From Paratinospora sagittata (lineage: Eukaryota > Streptophyta > Magnoliopsida > Ranunculales > Menispermaceae): 64,000 nucleotides of DNA. Shown one piece after another: positions 22,677-34,117 of this stretch. The translations under genes were made by a program, and so were the position numbers. The DNA is taken from positions 24,682,519 to 24,746,518 of the forward strand of contig CM069608.1 of assembly GCA_035771175.1 (NCBI GenBank), written 5' to 3'. The notes under the pieces are model-generated. The model was not told the DNA's origin and did not search any database. It saw only the letters and a program-made list of their open reading frames with translations. How positions within the stretch are numbered: the first letter of the stretch is position 1; every line of letters starts with the position of its first letter.

Positions 22677-24905
22677 AGTTTTAGTAGTTAGTTTGCATGT
22701 TAATTTGTTAGATTTTTAGGTTCATTTAGTTAGTTTTTAGGTGTTTTTGCATGGTTAGTATACTTGTTTTAGACATATTTAGGTTTTATCTTAGGTTTTA
22801 ATCGGTTTTTATCATGAATAAATGACTTTTTGATACATGTGAATATCATAGAAGTCATGTGTTTTGAGTACATTTCATTATAGTTAATACTTTGATTAAT
22901 TGTGTAGAATTTACAATTGTTTATAATTTGTTCGGAAACTCCATCTTACTCCTTGAAGTTTTTGAAATGAATTTTTGCGAATTTCAAAGTGTTTGAATCT
23001 TGAGGAAAATGAATTTGATTGATCGATTCAAATGGTTTCAAATGAATTTCAAATTATAAATGATTTCTATTCATTTCTTTTGATCCGAAGTGCGCAAAGA
23101 TTGATTTAATTCATCGGATTTCAAAATAGAAAAATGGTTGAAAATATGTCACACCCCACCCGGATGCGTCTAAACCGGCGGAACACTCATTGGCGGGGCG
23201 CGAATGCATTATAACAATAACTAAGTACGTAGGTACATAATTGAGTACAAATTTGATTTCATTAATTTGAGAATGTATTTTTGTATAAAATATGATTGAG
23301 GGATCATCCTCCCAAAATCTCCCTATAATTAACAAGGGTTACAAAATATGGGCCGAAAAACCTCCACCTAGTCCACCTTAAACTCCCGTGAAAAATTGGA
23401 TAACAACGGGGTGAGCTATTGCCCAATGGGTAAAATAGTTCGTGAATATGACAATTAATAAAGGAAACTTCATAATCAAATATCACATATACACAACATA
23501 GCATCATAATTAGTACAACATGTATGTATATATGACACCGTCTCGTAATGGTTCCATGATTGTACGTCGCCCTGAGTTCACATACAGATGTCCATCCCCA
23601 GTTAAACCCAGGATCTCATTGTAGGTCTCTCCCCAAGGTCATCAACCCAGATGCATGTATAGATGTCCATCCCCAAGTAATCTCAGGTTCTCATTGTGCG
23701 TCCCTATCCAGGGAAATATCAAGAATAGTGAGCATTGCTTCTAACTATTTTGTGGATCATGAACCACTTACGTCCCTAGGTGGTGGTTATGTATGATGCC
23801 AATGCATGAGCAGGTTCGGTCTTTACTAACATGAGACAGGATTTGGCAGCGTTTGGTGATTCTTATCAGGTCAATATCACCACATGTAAAGTTAGGATGT
23901 TCAGTATCACTTGTACAAGCTGATAGCTTTCAAATAAGACTAACCAGATCAATCTCCAGTTGAGAGGTGGGACACGAGGTCCACTTAAATACTAATCATT
24001 TAGAGCAGCACGCTGCCTCCCGTTCACTATTTAAAGTTATTGAGGACAAGACTAAGTCTGGTTGAGTCAGTTTGACCACTAATCCGGCATAGTAACAGTG
24101 TAATACATGAACTCCAAATATACATGCATAAGTATGATAGGTATGAACATTATACGCAATAATGCAGTGTAAATAAATAGTAGACATAATGATAAATGAA
24201 TGTAAACTTTAATAAAATTCATAAGACACGCAAACCTATGTTTTGCTCCCCACCTTCAGATAATCACCTTCTGGAACTGGCGCTTTCTCCATAGCAGAAC
24301 CGTAGCACCGCGAAGAGAGTCTCAAAAAGAGAAGAGAGAAATCACAAAGAGAGCAAGAGAGAGAAAGACAGAAGAGAGGATTGGTGTGAGAAATGAGAGG
24401 GAGGGCTTCCTTGTATAAGAAAAGGAACGCCCGAAACTTCAAATTTTTTCTTTTTTTTTGTCTAAACCGGGGGTATTACACTCTACCCCCCTTAAAATGA
24501 TTTCGCTCTTGAAATTCAGTCCATGTACTAATGATTGCTATCTGTGGGATTAACCGTCGTCGTCATCATTGACAAGATCAGGGTAATGCCGGTAAGGTCC
24601 CTGAATAACACTGTGGCCGGTGGAATCCTCAACATCATCAAACAATGGTGACCAAAACTATTTGAATTTTAGTCATTTTTCTCTTTGAAAAAGATTAAAA
24701 TCTTTCATTCGTTTATCTGAATTGAAAGAGGCTTTCGGATTTACTGCTCTTGATTTCATTTTCATCTGAAAATTTAATTCCATTGCTGAATAATTTCTAA
24801 GTGAGGTTCAATACGCTCTGTAAGTTGTGCTTTTCATATTGATTTTTTGTAAGAGAATCAAATCTATAAACCTAGAACTTCTGTTGTAAAGTGACAGTGA
24901 GTCAC
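22677..24905 (+). repeat. Satellite unit 2, interrupted by family B LTR
   Basis: 22677-23146 is the first third of a unit. It then breaks into a minus-strand family B LTR with a piece of internal sequence (23147-24648) and resumes at about 24649 in the last ~255 bp of the unit. The middle of the unit, including its GGACGCT block, is missing. Confidence 0.87.
23147..24648 (-). mobile_element. Family B 3' LTR (23147-24480) plus ~168 bp of internal sequence
   Basis: On the minus strand the LTR runs TGTAATACCC...GGTGTGACA (1,334 bp) and is preceded by a polypurine tract, TTTTAAGGGGGGTAGAG, as at 31622-31639. The internal piece matches the end of the small frame found before the LTR in copy B1. 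It breaks directly into satellite, so the rest of the element was deleted. Confidence 0.88.
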
Positions 24906-26240
24906 TAATAAGTTTAGTTTTAGTAGTTAGTTTGCATGTTAATTTGTTAGTTTTTTAGGTTCATTTAGTTAGTTTTTAGGTATTTTTGCAGGATTAGTAT
25001 ACTTAGTTGTTTTAGACGTATTTAGGTTTTATCTTAGGTTTTAATATATTTTGTTCATTAATAAATGACTTTTTGATAGATGTGAATATCATAGAAGTCA
25101 TATGTTTTGATTACATTTCATTATAATTAATACTTTGATTAATTGCATAGAATTTACAATTATTTATAATTTGTTCAGAAACTCCATCTTACTCCTTGAA
25201 CTTTTTTAAATGAATTTTCACGAATTTCAAAGTGCTTGAATCTTGATGAAAATGAATTTGATTGATTGATTCAAACTATTACAAATGAATTTAAAATTAT
25301 ATATGATTTCTATTAATTTGTTTTGATCCTAAAGGCACAAACATTGATTTAATTCATCAAATTTCAAAATGGAAAAACAGTTGAAATTATGTCAAGTATC
25401 GAGCTGGACGCTCAAGTAGTGACCAGTTCACTTAAATCAGGCCTACACTATAGGACATTCCTATCGCGATAGGACGCTCAAGATTTCTGGAAAATCTTGG
25501 AGCATAGTCTAAAAGGACGCTCCTATCTCCACAGAACGCTCTCGATTTCTAGGAAGTCTTGGAGCACATTTAGTTGGACTCTCATGCTCAGTAGCGTCCT
25601 CTTGAAAATCCCCGATCACAATTCATCTCTCGGGATGACCATCGTTCAGGACATTATTGTTGCAACAAGACGCTCACATCAAATCGAACCTTCTGGGTTT
25701 CAACATTTCAGGATGCTCCTAGAGCAATAGGACGCCTGTGCTAACTGTAAAAAAAAAGTTGTCTCTTCTGTGAAATTGTCATCTTTCTGAGACTTTATTA
25801 TTTTCGTGTAAATGTTGTTTTGGAAGAATTTCTTAACGTCTATGTTAACTCCAGCTTGGTGAAATAACTTGTCCGTTGCATTTGAATTCCAAACGAAGCG
25901 ATTAAGGTTTTTTGGAGATTGAAATCCTAAAACTCGCTCTTATATATTAGCAACTTAAAGTCGTTGAAACATATACGATTTGTGTGCTCAAAACTATTTG
26001 AAGTTTACTCATTTTTCTCTTCGTGAAAGATCAAAATATTTCATTCGTTTATCTGAACTGAGAGAGGCTTATGGATTTACTGCTCCTTATTTTATATTCA
26101 TCTGAAAATTTAATTCCATTATGAACAATTTCTAAGTGAAGTTCAATACGCTTTGTAAGTTGGGCTTTTCATATTGATTTTTGGTAAGAGAATCAAATCT
26201 ATAAACCTAGAACTTCTGTTGTGAAGTGACGGTGAGTTGC
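24906..26240 (+). repeat. Satellite unit 3 (1,335 bp), complete
   Basis: Same order as unit 1, starting with TAATAAGTTTAG (variant of TGATAAGTTGAG). The GGACGCT block is at about 25405-25735, including a palindromic TATCGCGATA between two GGACGCT boxes. Confidence 0.9.
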
Positions 26241-27140
26241 TGATAAGTTGAGTTTTAGTAGTTAGTTTGCATGTTAATTTGTTAGATTTTTAGGTTCATT
26301 TAGTTAGTTTTTAGGTGTTTTTGGATGATTAGTATACTTAGTTGTTTTAGACGCATTTAGGTTTCATCATAGGTTTTAATTTGTTTGTATCATGAATAAA
26401 TGACTTTTTGATACATGTGAATATCATATAAGTCATATGTTTTTATTACATTTCATTATAATTAATACTTTGATTAATTGCATAGAATTTACAATTGTTT
26501 CTAATTTTTTCAGAAACTTCATCTTACTCCTTGACGTTTTTGAAATGAATTTTTACGAATTTCAAAGTGTTTGAATCTTGATGAAAATGAATTTGATGGA
26601 TCGATTCAAATTGTTTCAAATGAATTTCAAATTATAAATGATTTCTATTCATTTGTTTTGATTCGAAAGGCACAAAGATTGATTTAATTCATCAAATTTC
26701 AAAATGGAAAAATAGTTCAAATTATGTCAAGTGTCGAGCTGGACGCACAAGCAGTGACCAGTTCACCTAAATTAGGCCCACACTATAAGACGCTCCTATC
26801 CCAATAAGTCACTCAAGATTTTTGGAAAATCTTGGAGCACAGTCTAAAAGGACGCTCCTATCTACACAGGACGCTCAAGATTTCTAGGAAGTCTTGGAGC
26901 ACTTTCAGTTGTACACTCATGCTCAGTAGCACCCTCTTGAAAATCCCTGATCACAATTCATCTCTCAGGATGACCATTGTTTAGGACGTTATTGTTGCAA
27001 CAAGACGCTCACATCAAATCGAACCTTCTGGGTTTCAAAATTTTAGGACGCTCCTAGAGCAATAGGACACTTTGCTAACTATCGAAAAAAAGTTCTCTAC
27101 TGTGCAAACTATCATAGTTCTGAGGCTTTGTTATTTTCGT
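26241..27140 (+). repeat. Satellite unit 4, truncated by element B1
   Basis: Starts TGATAAGTTGAG and runs about 900 bp to GTTATTTTCGT, where sequence switches to gag of the family B element. The satellite picks up again at about 33146 at a later point of the unit, so about 200 bp were lost. Confidence 0.88.
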
Positions 27141-27147
27141 AATCATA

Positions 27148-28150
27148 GTGCAGGAGCAGAGACTGAATAGGCGAGAACGGCCTACAACGTTTTCCAAACA
27201 GGGCTCGCAACAGGGCAACAAGAAGAAGCCCTACCATGATCAAAACCCAGCCCTCCCAGCCCCTGTTAAGAAAAATGAGGCCACGACACCTGCGGCTGAA
27301 CCATCTGACCCTGGCCATCACGATTTTCACAATCATGGCCGCGGAGGCCGTAACGGCAAGGGTGGTCGTCGAAAGGGCAATGGCAGAGGTGGTGGTCAAC
27401 ACCACAATCAGCATGGCCAACAGAACCATCAGCAGCAGAGGCTGACGTGTTACAACTGCGGCCAGCAGGGTCATATAAGAAATGCCTGTCCGCACTTTCA
27501 GCAACTTGTTCCTATTGTTCCAGTCCAACAAGCACCACCTGCTGCTAATGCCCAACTTAGGCCGAACCAGCAGAATCAGGGGCAACAGAAACAGGGCAGA
27601 GCATTTGCTATCGCTCAACAACCCCTCCCAGACAATAATATAGTCAAATGTACATTTCCCTTGTTCAATACAATGGTGCATGTCTTGTTCGATTCAGGTG
27701 CTACGCATTCTTTTATATCGTCTGCATTGGTAAGAGATTTAGGATTGCATCCTGAACCCACAAAAATCACACTCCATGTCACATTACCCTTAGGATCAAG
27801 TACTGACATAAAATTATAGTGTTCTCAATGCGAACTTCGAATGGCAGAACAAATAATATATGCAGATCTTTTTGTGATGGACATTGATGACTTCGACATC
27901 ATCCTCGGTATGGATTGGCTCACACCACTGAATGCAAAGATCGATTGTATGAAGAAGCAAGTTCAGTTAACCTTGCCTACGGGGGAGTTTGTCAAGATTC
28001 AGGGAACAAGAAAATGGATGCACAACTCGACTGCTGTACTTCTCAAGGCACAGCTTCGAGCTCCATCCCTTGGTGATAAAAATGAATCACCAGCATTGTA
28101 CCCTCTCGAAGTACACGATGTCCCGGTAATATCTAAATTCTCAACAGTTG
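27148..28150 (+). pseudogene. gag-pol: gag C-terminus and protease, copy B1
   Basis: The basic Gly/Arg/Gln-rich gag end carries a zinc knuckle CYNCGQQGHIRNAC (CX2CX4HX4C, 27448-27489) that would bind element RNA. The protease follows in the same frame: active site DSGATHSF starts at 27691, TAG interrupts at 27817-27819 (the B2 copy has a Gln codon CAG there), and the ILGMDWL motif lies near 27900. No ATG start is available because the 5' part is deleted. Confidence 0.9.
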
Positions 28151-29016
28151 TTCTAAATGACCTTCCAGGTCTACCTCCGGTTAGGGAATTTGATTTTGAA
28201 ATCAATCTCATACTTGGGACCGGGCCTGTCTCAATTCCGCCATACAAAATGTCAAATGTCAAGCTGGTCGAATTGGACAAACAACTGAAGGAATTAGAGA
28301 GTAATGGCTTCATCAGAAAAAGTTCATTATCCTGGGGCGCTCCAGTTCTGTTTGTTTGCAAAAAGGATGCTTCGTTACGACTTTGCATCGACTATCGCAA
28401 GCTGAATAACGTCACCATTAAGAACAGATACCTGTTGCCTAGGATCGATGACTTGTTCAACAAACTTAGAGATGCCAAATACTTCTCTAAGATTGATCTA
28501 CGATCTGATTATCATCAACTCCGGATTCGAGAGTCGGACATTACCAAGACGGCATTCAGAACTCGATACGGGCACTACGAGTTCTTGGTCATGCCCTTCA
28601 ATCTACCAAATGCACCTGCTGCATTCATGGATTTGATGAACCGCATCTTCAGGTTATACTTATACCGATTTGTGGTGGTTTTTGTGGACGATATCTTGAT
28701 ATATTCCTCAACCGAAGAAGACCATAAGATACATCTGAAGATAGTCCTCCAGACCTTGAGAAGCCATCAATTGTATGCAAAGTTGAGTAAGTGCGAATTT
28801 TGGGCGAAGCGAGTTCAATTCCTAGGTCATGTGGTTTCAGGCAATGGCATTGAGGTGGATCCTTCTAAGGTTGAAGCGGTTTTAAACTGGAAGCAACCTA
28901 CCACTGTTACTCATATTAGGAGTTTTCTTGGTTTGGCTGGCTATTACAGACGCTTCATCAAGGACTTTTCAAAGATTGTTGAACCTATGACCAAGCTCAC
29001 TCGGAAAGACGTGTGA
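28151..29016 (+). pseudogene. pol: Reverse transcriptase, copy B1
   Basis: Motifs in order: [30 protein letters not shown] (usual SGYHQ changed to SDYHQ), [20 protein letters not shown] (usual FGLTNAPA altered), and catalytic [10 protein letters not shown] (Asp codons 28687-28692, intact), then FLGHVVS and the connection region [19 protein letters not shown]. It ends in TGA 29014-29016; copy B2 has the same stop at the same codon. Confidence 0.92.
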
Positions 29017-29643
29017 TTCATTTGGAATCCCACCTGTGAATCATCATTTCAGGAACTGAAGAAGCGCCTCATGATGGCACCAGTACTAATCACTCCACGT
29101 AATGCACTTGGATTTTCACTATACATCGACGCCTCTCTCCAAGGCTTAGGTGTCGTACTAATGCAAGATTTCCAAGTTGTTGCATATGCCTCGAGGCAAC
29201 TAAAGATTCATAAGGGTAATTACCCAACACATGACTTGGAACTTGCAGCTGTCGTATTTGCACTGAAGTTATGGCGTCATTACCTATACGGTGAACGGTT
29301 TGAGGTCTTCTCGGATCACAAGAGTCTTAAGTACATCTACACCCAGAGAGACCTAAACCTCCGCCAAAGGCAATGGTTAGAATTCTTGAAAGATTATGAC
29401 TTTCAACTCCAGTACCATCCCGGTAAGGCCAATGTTGTGGCCGATGCCCTGAGTAGAAAATCTTATGTTGCTTGCACTCTTAACTTCGAAATGGAAAAGT
29501 TGGCTACAAAGATGGAAAATTTTTACCTACAACTGATTGAGGAGGGAACAAGATCACGACTCTCTCAATTATCAGCCAACTCTGAGCTGGTTCGAAAGAT
29601 TTCAGCAGCTCAAGCCAACGACCCTATGTTAATAGAGAAATAA
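29017..29643 (+). pseudogene. pol: RNase H, copy B1
   Basis: Same frame as RT. The catalytic acidic motifs all appear: [50 protein letters not shown] at 29641-29643 ends the frame in the linker before integrase. The domain itself looks intact apart from the upstream TGA. Confidence 0.92.
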
Positions 29644-30825
29644 GAAGTTCTACTCGGCGGACAGGACCTTCCTCACTGGTCGGTCTCTGAAGACGGGGCC
29701 ATTTTCTATAAAAAACATCTTTGTCTACCGAACGATCTTGAGGTTCGGAAAGAAGTTCTCACTGAGATTCACTGTTTGACGTTCGCTATGCATTCTGGGG
29801 GTGACAAGATGTACAAGGATGTCAAGCGACAATTATGGTTTTCTGGAATGAAGAAGGTGATTGCACACTTCGTTGCTCGATGTCTCGTTTGCTCACAAGT
29901 TAAGGCCGAACGAAAACTTCCCTCTGGACTTCTCTAGCCGTTACCTATTAGAAAATGGAAGTGGGAGAACATCGCAATGGATTTTGTTACGGCCTTGCCT
30001 CGAAATAATAAAGGGCAAGATGTTATCTGGGTTATCATTAACAGACTTACAAATTCTGCACAGTTCTTGCCAATAAAGTTCACGGATAACCCTGCCAAGC
30101 TTACCGAACTATATGAAAGAGAGATCGTACGCCTCCATGGCATTCCACTCACGATCGTCTCTGATCGAGGCCCTCGATTCACATCAAAGTTTTGGCAAAG
30201 CTTCCAAAGTAGAATGAGCTTTAAGATCACCATGAGAACAGCCTTTCACCCTCAGACTGATGGGCAGTCAGAGCGTCTTATCCAAATCATAGAAGACATG
30301 TTACGGTGTTGCATTTTTGACTTTAATGACGGATGGGCAAAGTACTTACATTTAGCTGAGTTTGTATACAACAACAGCTACCAAACTAGTATTGGCATAG
30401 CATCGTACGAGTCTCTCTATGGTCGCCCTTGCAGATTTCTGGTATGCTGGTTAGACATGGCAGATCGACCGCAGTTGGGGCCTGAACTAGTTCAAAAGAC
30501 TTCTAAGAAGATCACACTAGTAAAGGAGCGACTTCGTGTTGCACAAAGTCGACAGAAGAGCTATGCTGACAAGCGGAGGCAGCCTCTAGAATTTGATAAG
30601 GGGGACTTGGTTTTTCTAAAAGTTCAGCCCATAAGAGGTGTCAAACGCTTTGGAATCAAAGGAAAGCTCTCTCCATGGTATATCGGTCCATTTCAGATCA
30701 TTGAACGATTGGAAAACTTGCTTATCGCCTGTCCCCTCCATCGTCCATGTCTAAGGTTCATGACATTTTTCACGTATCCATGCTTCGAAAGTATCGCTCT
30801 GATCTTTTGCATATCATCCCTCTAG
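29644..30825 (+). pseudogene. pol: Integrase, copy B1
   Basis: Same frame. The zinc finger ends in FVARCLVCSQVK. TAG near 29935 precedes the core, which has D (AMDFVTALP), D (IVSDRGPRF) and E ([11 protein letters not shown]). The GPY/F-type segment KLSPWYIGPFQIIERL lies near 30660-30710; a frameshift just after it spoils the C-terminus. Confidence 0.92.
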
Positions 30826-31123
30826 TCAAGGTTTGGGTTGAGGAAGGAAATAGGTATCAGGAGAGAGAGATACAGATTTTGGATAGAAAAAAACTCAAGA
30901 ACTAAGGTGACGTAGCATACCACTTGTGAACGTGCTCTGGGATCACCACGGAGTAGAGGAAGCAACATGGGAACTAGAAGCAACAATTAACCAGAAATAC
31001 CCAGAATTGTTTTCTAGTAATAACTTATGATGCGATACATTATACTATTTCACTTATCAAAAAAATGATGAAACTTTTGTTACAAATATCTTAATATATC
31101 GTTTCACTCGAATAACTATGCAG
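30826..31123 (+). pseudogene. pol: Chromodomain remnant, copy B1
   Basis: Across frames one can read IQILDRK near 30871, then the equivalent of WDHH.VEEATWELEA and YPELF up to about 31015. Copy B2 shows the same domain more clearly. A chromodomain in this position would direct integration to marked chromatin. Here it is out of frame. Confidence 0.75.
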
Positions 31124-31605
31124 ATGTCTGAAAATAATATCGATGGATATAGTGACGCACACACCTAATGGCCTCCTTCGCCACCTGTGGCGACTCCTCC
31201 AGGATATGAGTCTAGTCACAACTACTATGCATCACCAACTCCATCACCACACAGACAGCGATCCTTATCGCAAGAGCACGCATGGCTTTTTCGTAACAAT
31301 TTTGCCCAAAACAATCTTGTGCTCTCATCTTGGCAGGATCTTCTACCAAAATTGCCAGGCGGCCAGATTCGAGCAACAACACGAAAAAGCATCCCACCGC
31401 TCAACCTACCTCACCATCTGTTAAGCAAATGTTGGAATCTTTTGAGAACAAATCCGACTCCATTTGCTCTTCATGGTTTCATGATGTTGAGGATTCCACC
31501 GAACACAGTGCCATTCAGGGACCATACAGGCATTACCATGAACTAGCAAACGATGACGACGGCAGTGAATCTCACGCAGATAACTATCATGACTACTTGG
31601 ACTGA
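31124..31605 (+). pseudogene. Small extra frame between chromodomain and 3' LTR, copy B1
   Basis: An ATG at 31124 opens a frame with one early stop (about 31166), then ASPTPSPHRQRSL and WLFRNNF and SWQDLLPKLPGG. Further on, in another frame, DSICSSWFHDVEDST and an Asp-rich end finish at TGA 31603-31605. Copy B2 has the same sequence at 52999-53440, and the last ~165 bp occur at 24481-24648. I do not recognise the product. It could be a coding remnant or a conserved 3' untranslated region. Confidence 0.5.
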
Positions 31606-31620
31606 TTTCGAGGGCGAAAT

Positions 31621-31639
31621 CCTTTTAAGGGGGGTAGAG
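31621..31639 (+). other. Polypurine tract, family B
   Basis: CCTTTTAAGGGGGGTAGAG directly before TGTAATACCC; the same tract is next to the minus-strand LTR at 24481-24497. Confidence 0.85.
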
Positions 31640-32955
31640 TGTAATACCCTATGTTTGCTCAAAAAATAAATAAATAAATAAATAATTTGGTTCGGGCAGA
31701 CCTGCCTGAACGTTCGGGCGCATTTTTCCTATTTGAAGAACCCCTCCCCATCCTCATTTCTCACACCAAAATCACTCCTCCTTGTGATTTTCCTTCTCTT
31801 TTTCACTCATTTTGAGTTTTTGTCTTTTCTTTTGAGACTCTCTTTCCGAGACTCTCAGTGCGGGCAACGCGGTTCTGCCCTAGGGAAGGCGCCAGTTTTC
31901 AGAGTTTTTAATCTGAAGGCGGGGAACGAAACATAGGTTTGTGTGTCTTATGTCTACTATTCACTTATACTGCATTATTGCGTATAATGTTCATACTGTC
32001 ATACTTATGCCTGTATATTTGGAGTTCATGTATTACACTATTGTTATGCCAGATTAGTGGTCAATCTGGCTCAACCAAACTCAATCTTGTCCTCAGTAAC
32101 TTTAAATAGTTAACGGGAGGCAGCGAGCTGCTCTAGACGATTGGTATTTAAGTAGACCTCATGTCTCACCTCTCAACTGGAGACTGATCTGGTTGGTCTT
32201 ATTTGAAAGCTATTAGCTTATACAAGTAATACTGAATGTCCTAACCTTGCACGTCGTGATACCGGCCCTGATAAGGATCACCAGACGTTGCCAAATCCTG
32301 TTTAAATATTAAGTAAAGATCGAACCAGTTCATGCATTGTCATCATACAAAGCTCCACCTAGGGACGTATGTGGTTTATGATTCATAGAATAGTTAGAAG
32401 CAATGCTCGTTATTCATTATATTTCTCTGGAGAGGGACGTACAATGAGAACCTGGCTAGTCCTGGGGAGGGACATCTGTACGTGAATCCAGAGCGTCGTT
32501 CCTGAGGAGGGACGTACAATGAGAAGCCGGCTAATCTTGGGGAGGGACATTTGTACGTGAACTCAGGCGATGTACAATCATCAAACCAATACGAGACGAT
32601 GTCATGCATACATACATATTGATTATGAAGTTTGCTTTATTAACTGTTATATTCACAAAATATTTTACCCACTGAGCTTGTAGCTCACCCCGTTGTTATC
32701 CAATTTTTCACAAGAGATTAGGGTAAACTCGGTGCAGGTGTTTAGGCCCACATTTTGTACCCTATGTATTACTCATTGTGGATTTTTGGGAGAATGTTCC
32801 CTTAACTATTTCATGTACAAATATATTCTGAAATTAATGAAATCAGACTTGTACTTAATTATGCTTCCACACACTCTATTATTATCGTTATCATGCATTC
32901 GCGCCCCGTCTGTGAGTGTCCCACCAGTTTAGGCGCGTCCGGGTGGAGTATGACA
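31640..32955 (+). repeat. Family B 3' LTR (1,316 bp)
   Basis: Runs TGTAATACCC to GGAGTATGACA. It contains a pair of 75-bp repeats (32431-32575) built around GAGGGACGTACAATGAGAA. No recognisable 5-bp duplication is available because the left part of the element is lost. Confidence 0.92.
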
Positions 32956-33145
32956 TTAAATTTTTATCACACCATGCGGATGTGATGAGTACCCCCGCAA
33001 GGCATACTCCAGCCATTATGGATCCATAATATTGTAACATCTAGTCGATCTCGCGACCCCAACTGGGCCGACGACTCAGTGGCTACTCAGATTGCGAAAT
33101 CAAACCTTATAAGGTTGTGAGTTCGAATCCGGGGGAGGCCCTGCA
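32956..33145 (+). mobile_element. Fragment of fold-back family E with tRNA-like boxes
   Basis: From about 32968 (TCACACCATGCGGATGTGATG) the sequence parallels the left arm of the fold-back element at 40919, then passes into a tRNA-like stretch: GACTCAGTGGCTACTCAG (A-box region) and GAGTTCGAATCC (33119-33130), a good Pol III B box. It is then cut into satellite at about 33146. It is not a functional tRNA gene: no cloverleaf or CCA-type acceptor pairing is evident. Confidence 0.65.
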
Positions 33146-34117
33146 CTGTTCATTCGTTTATCTGAGTTGAAAGAGGCTTTCGGATTTACCGCTCTTGATT
33201 TCATATTCATCTGAAAATTTAATTTCATTGTTGAACAATTTCTAAGTGAGGTTCAATACACTCTGTAAGTTGTGCCTTTCATATTGATTTTTGGTAAGAG
33301 AATCAAATCTATAAACCTGGAACTTCTGTTGTAAAGTGACGGTGAGTCGCTGATAAGTTGAGTTTTAGTAGTTAGTTTGCATGTTAATTTGTTAGATTTT
33401 TAGGTTCATTTAGTTAGTTTTTAGGTGTTTTCGCATGATTAGTATACTTAGTTGTTTTAGACACATTTAGGTTTTATCATAGGTTTTAATCTGTTTTTAT
33501 CATGAATAAATGACTTTTTGATACATGTGAATATCATAGAAGTCATATGTTTGTATTACATTTCATTATAATTAATACTTTGATTAGTTGCATAGAATTT
33601 ACAATTGTTTATAATTTGTTCAGAAACTCCGTCTTACTCCTTGACATTTTTGAAATGAATTTTCACGAATTTCAAAGTGTTTGAATCTTGATGAAAATGA
33701 ATTTGATTGATCGATTCAAATTGTTTCAAATGAATTTCAAATTATAAGTCATTTCTATTCATTTGTTTTGATCCGAAAGGCACAAAGATTGATTTAATTC
33801 ATCAAATTTCAAAATGGAAAAAATAGTTGAAATAATGTCAAGTGTCGAGCTGGACACTCAAGTAGTGAACAGTTCACTTAAAATAGGCCTACACTATTGG
33901 ACGCTCTTATCGCGATAGGACGCTCAAGATTTCTGAAAAAACGTGGAGCACAGTCTAAAAGGACGCTCCTATCTCCACAGGACGCTCAAGATTTCTAGGA
34001 AGTCTTGGAGCACTTTCGGTTGGACGCTCCTGCTCAATAGTGCCCTCTTGAAAATCCCCGATCACAAATCATCTCTCGCGATGACCATCGTTTAGGACAT
34101 TATTGTTGCAACAAGAG
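33146..34117 (+). repeat. Satellite: end of one unit and first ~767 bp of unit 5
   Basis: 33146-33350 is the end of a unit; TGATAAGTTGAG at 33351 begins the next. The GGACGCT block starts near 33850. The unit is cut at CAACAAGAG by a family B LTR. Confidence 0.88.

Larger units (their letters stand above)
27141..32955 (+). mobile_element. Family B chromovirus (Tekay/Del-like), copy B1, 5'-truncated
   Basis: Contains the end of gag with a zinc knuckle, protease, RT, RNase H, integrase, chromodomain remnant, a small extra frame, polypurine tract and a full 3' LTR (31640-32955). The 5' LTR, primer site and most of gag are missing; the left edge is a breakpoint in satellite. Nearly all of pol is in one frame with stops at 27817, 29014, 29641 and about 29935. 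The chromodomain after integrase places it among chromoviruses; the Tekay/Del assignment is inference. Confidence 0.9.

Noticed and set aside
23560..23796. 78-codon frame inside a family B LTR
   Set aside because: It overlaps the 75-bp LTR repeat and is not open in other copies.
33060..33145. Possible tRNA gene
   Set aside because: A and B boxes are tRNA-like, but no cloverleaf, anticodon loop or acceptor pairing can be drawn; it belongs to the fold-back family.
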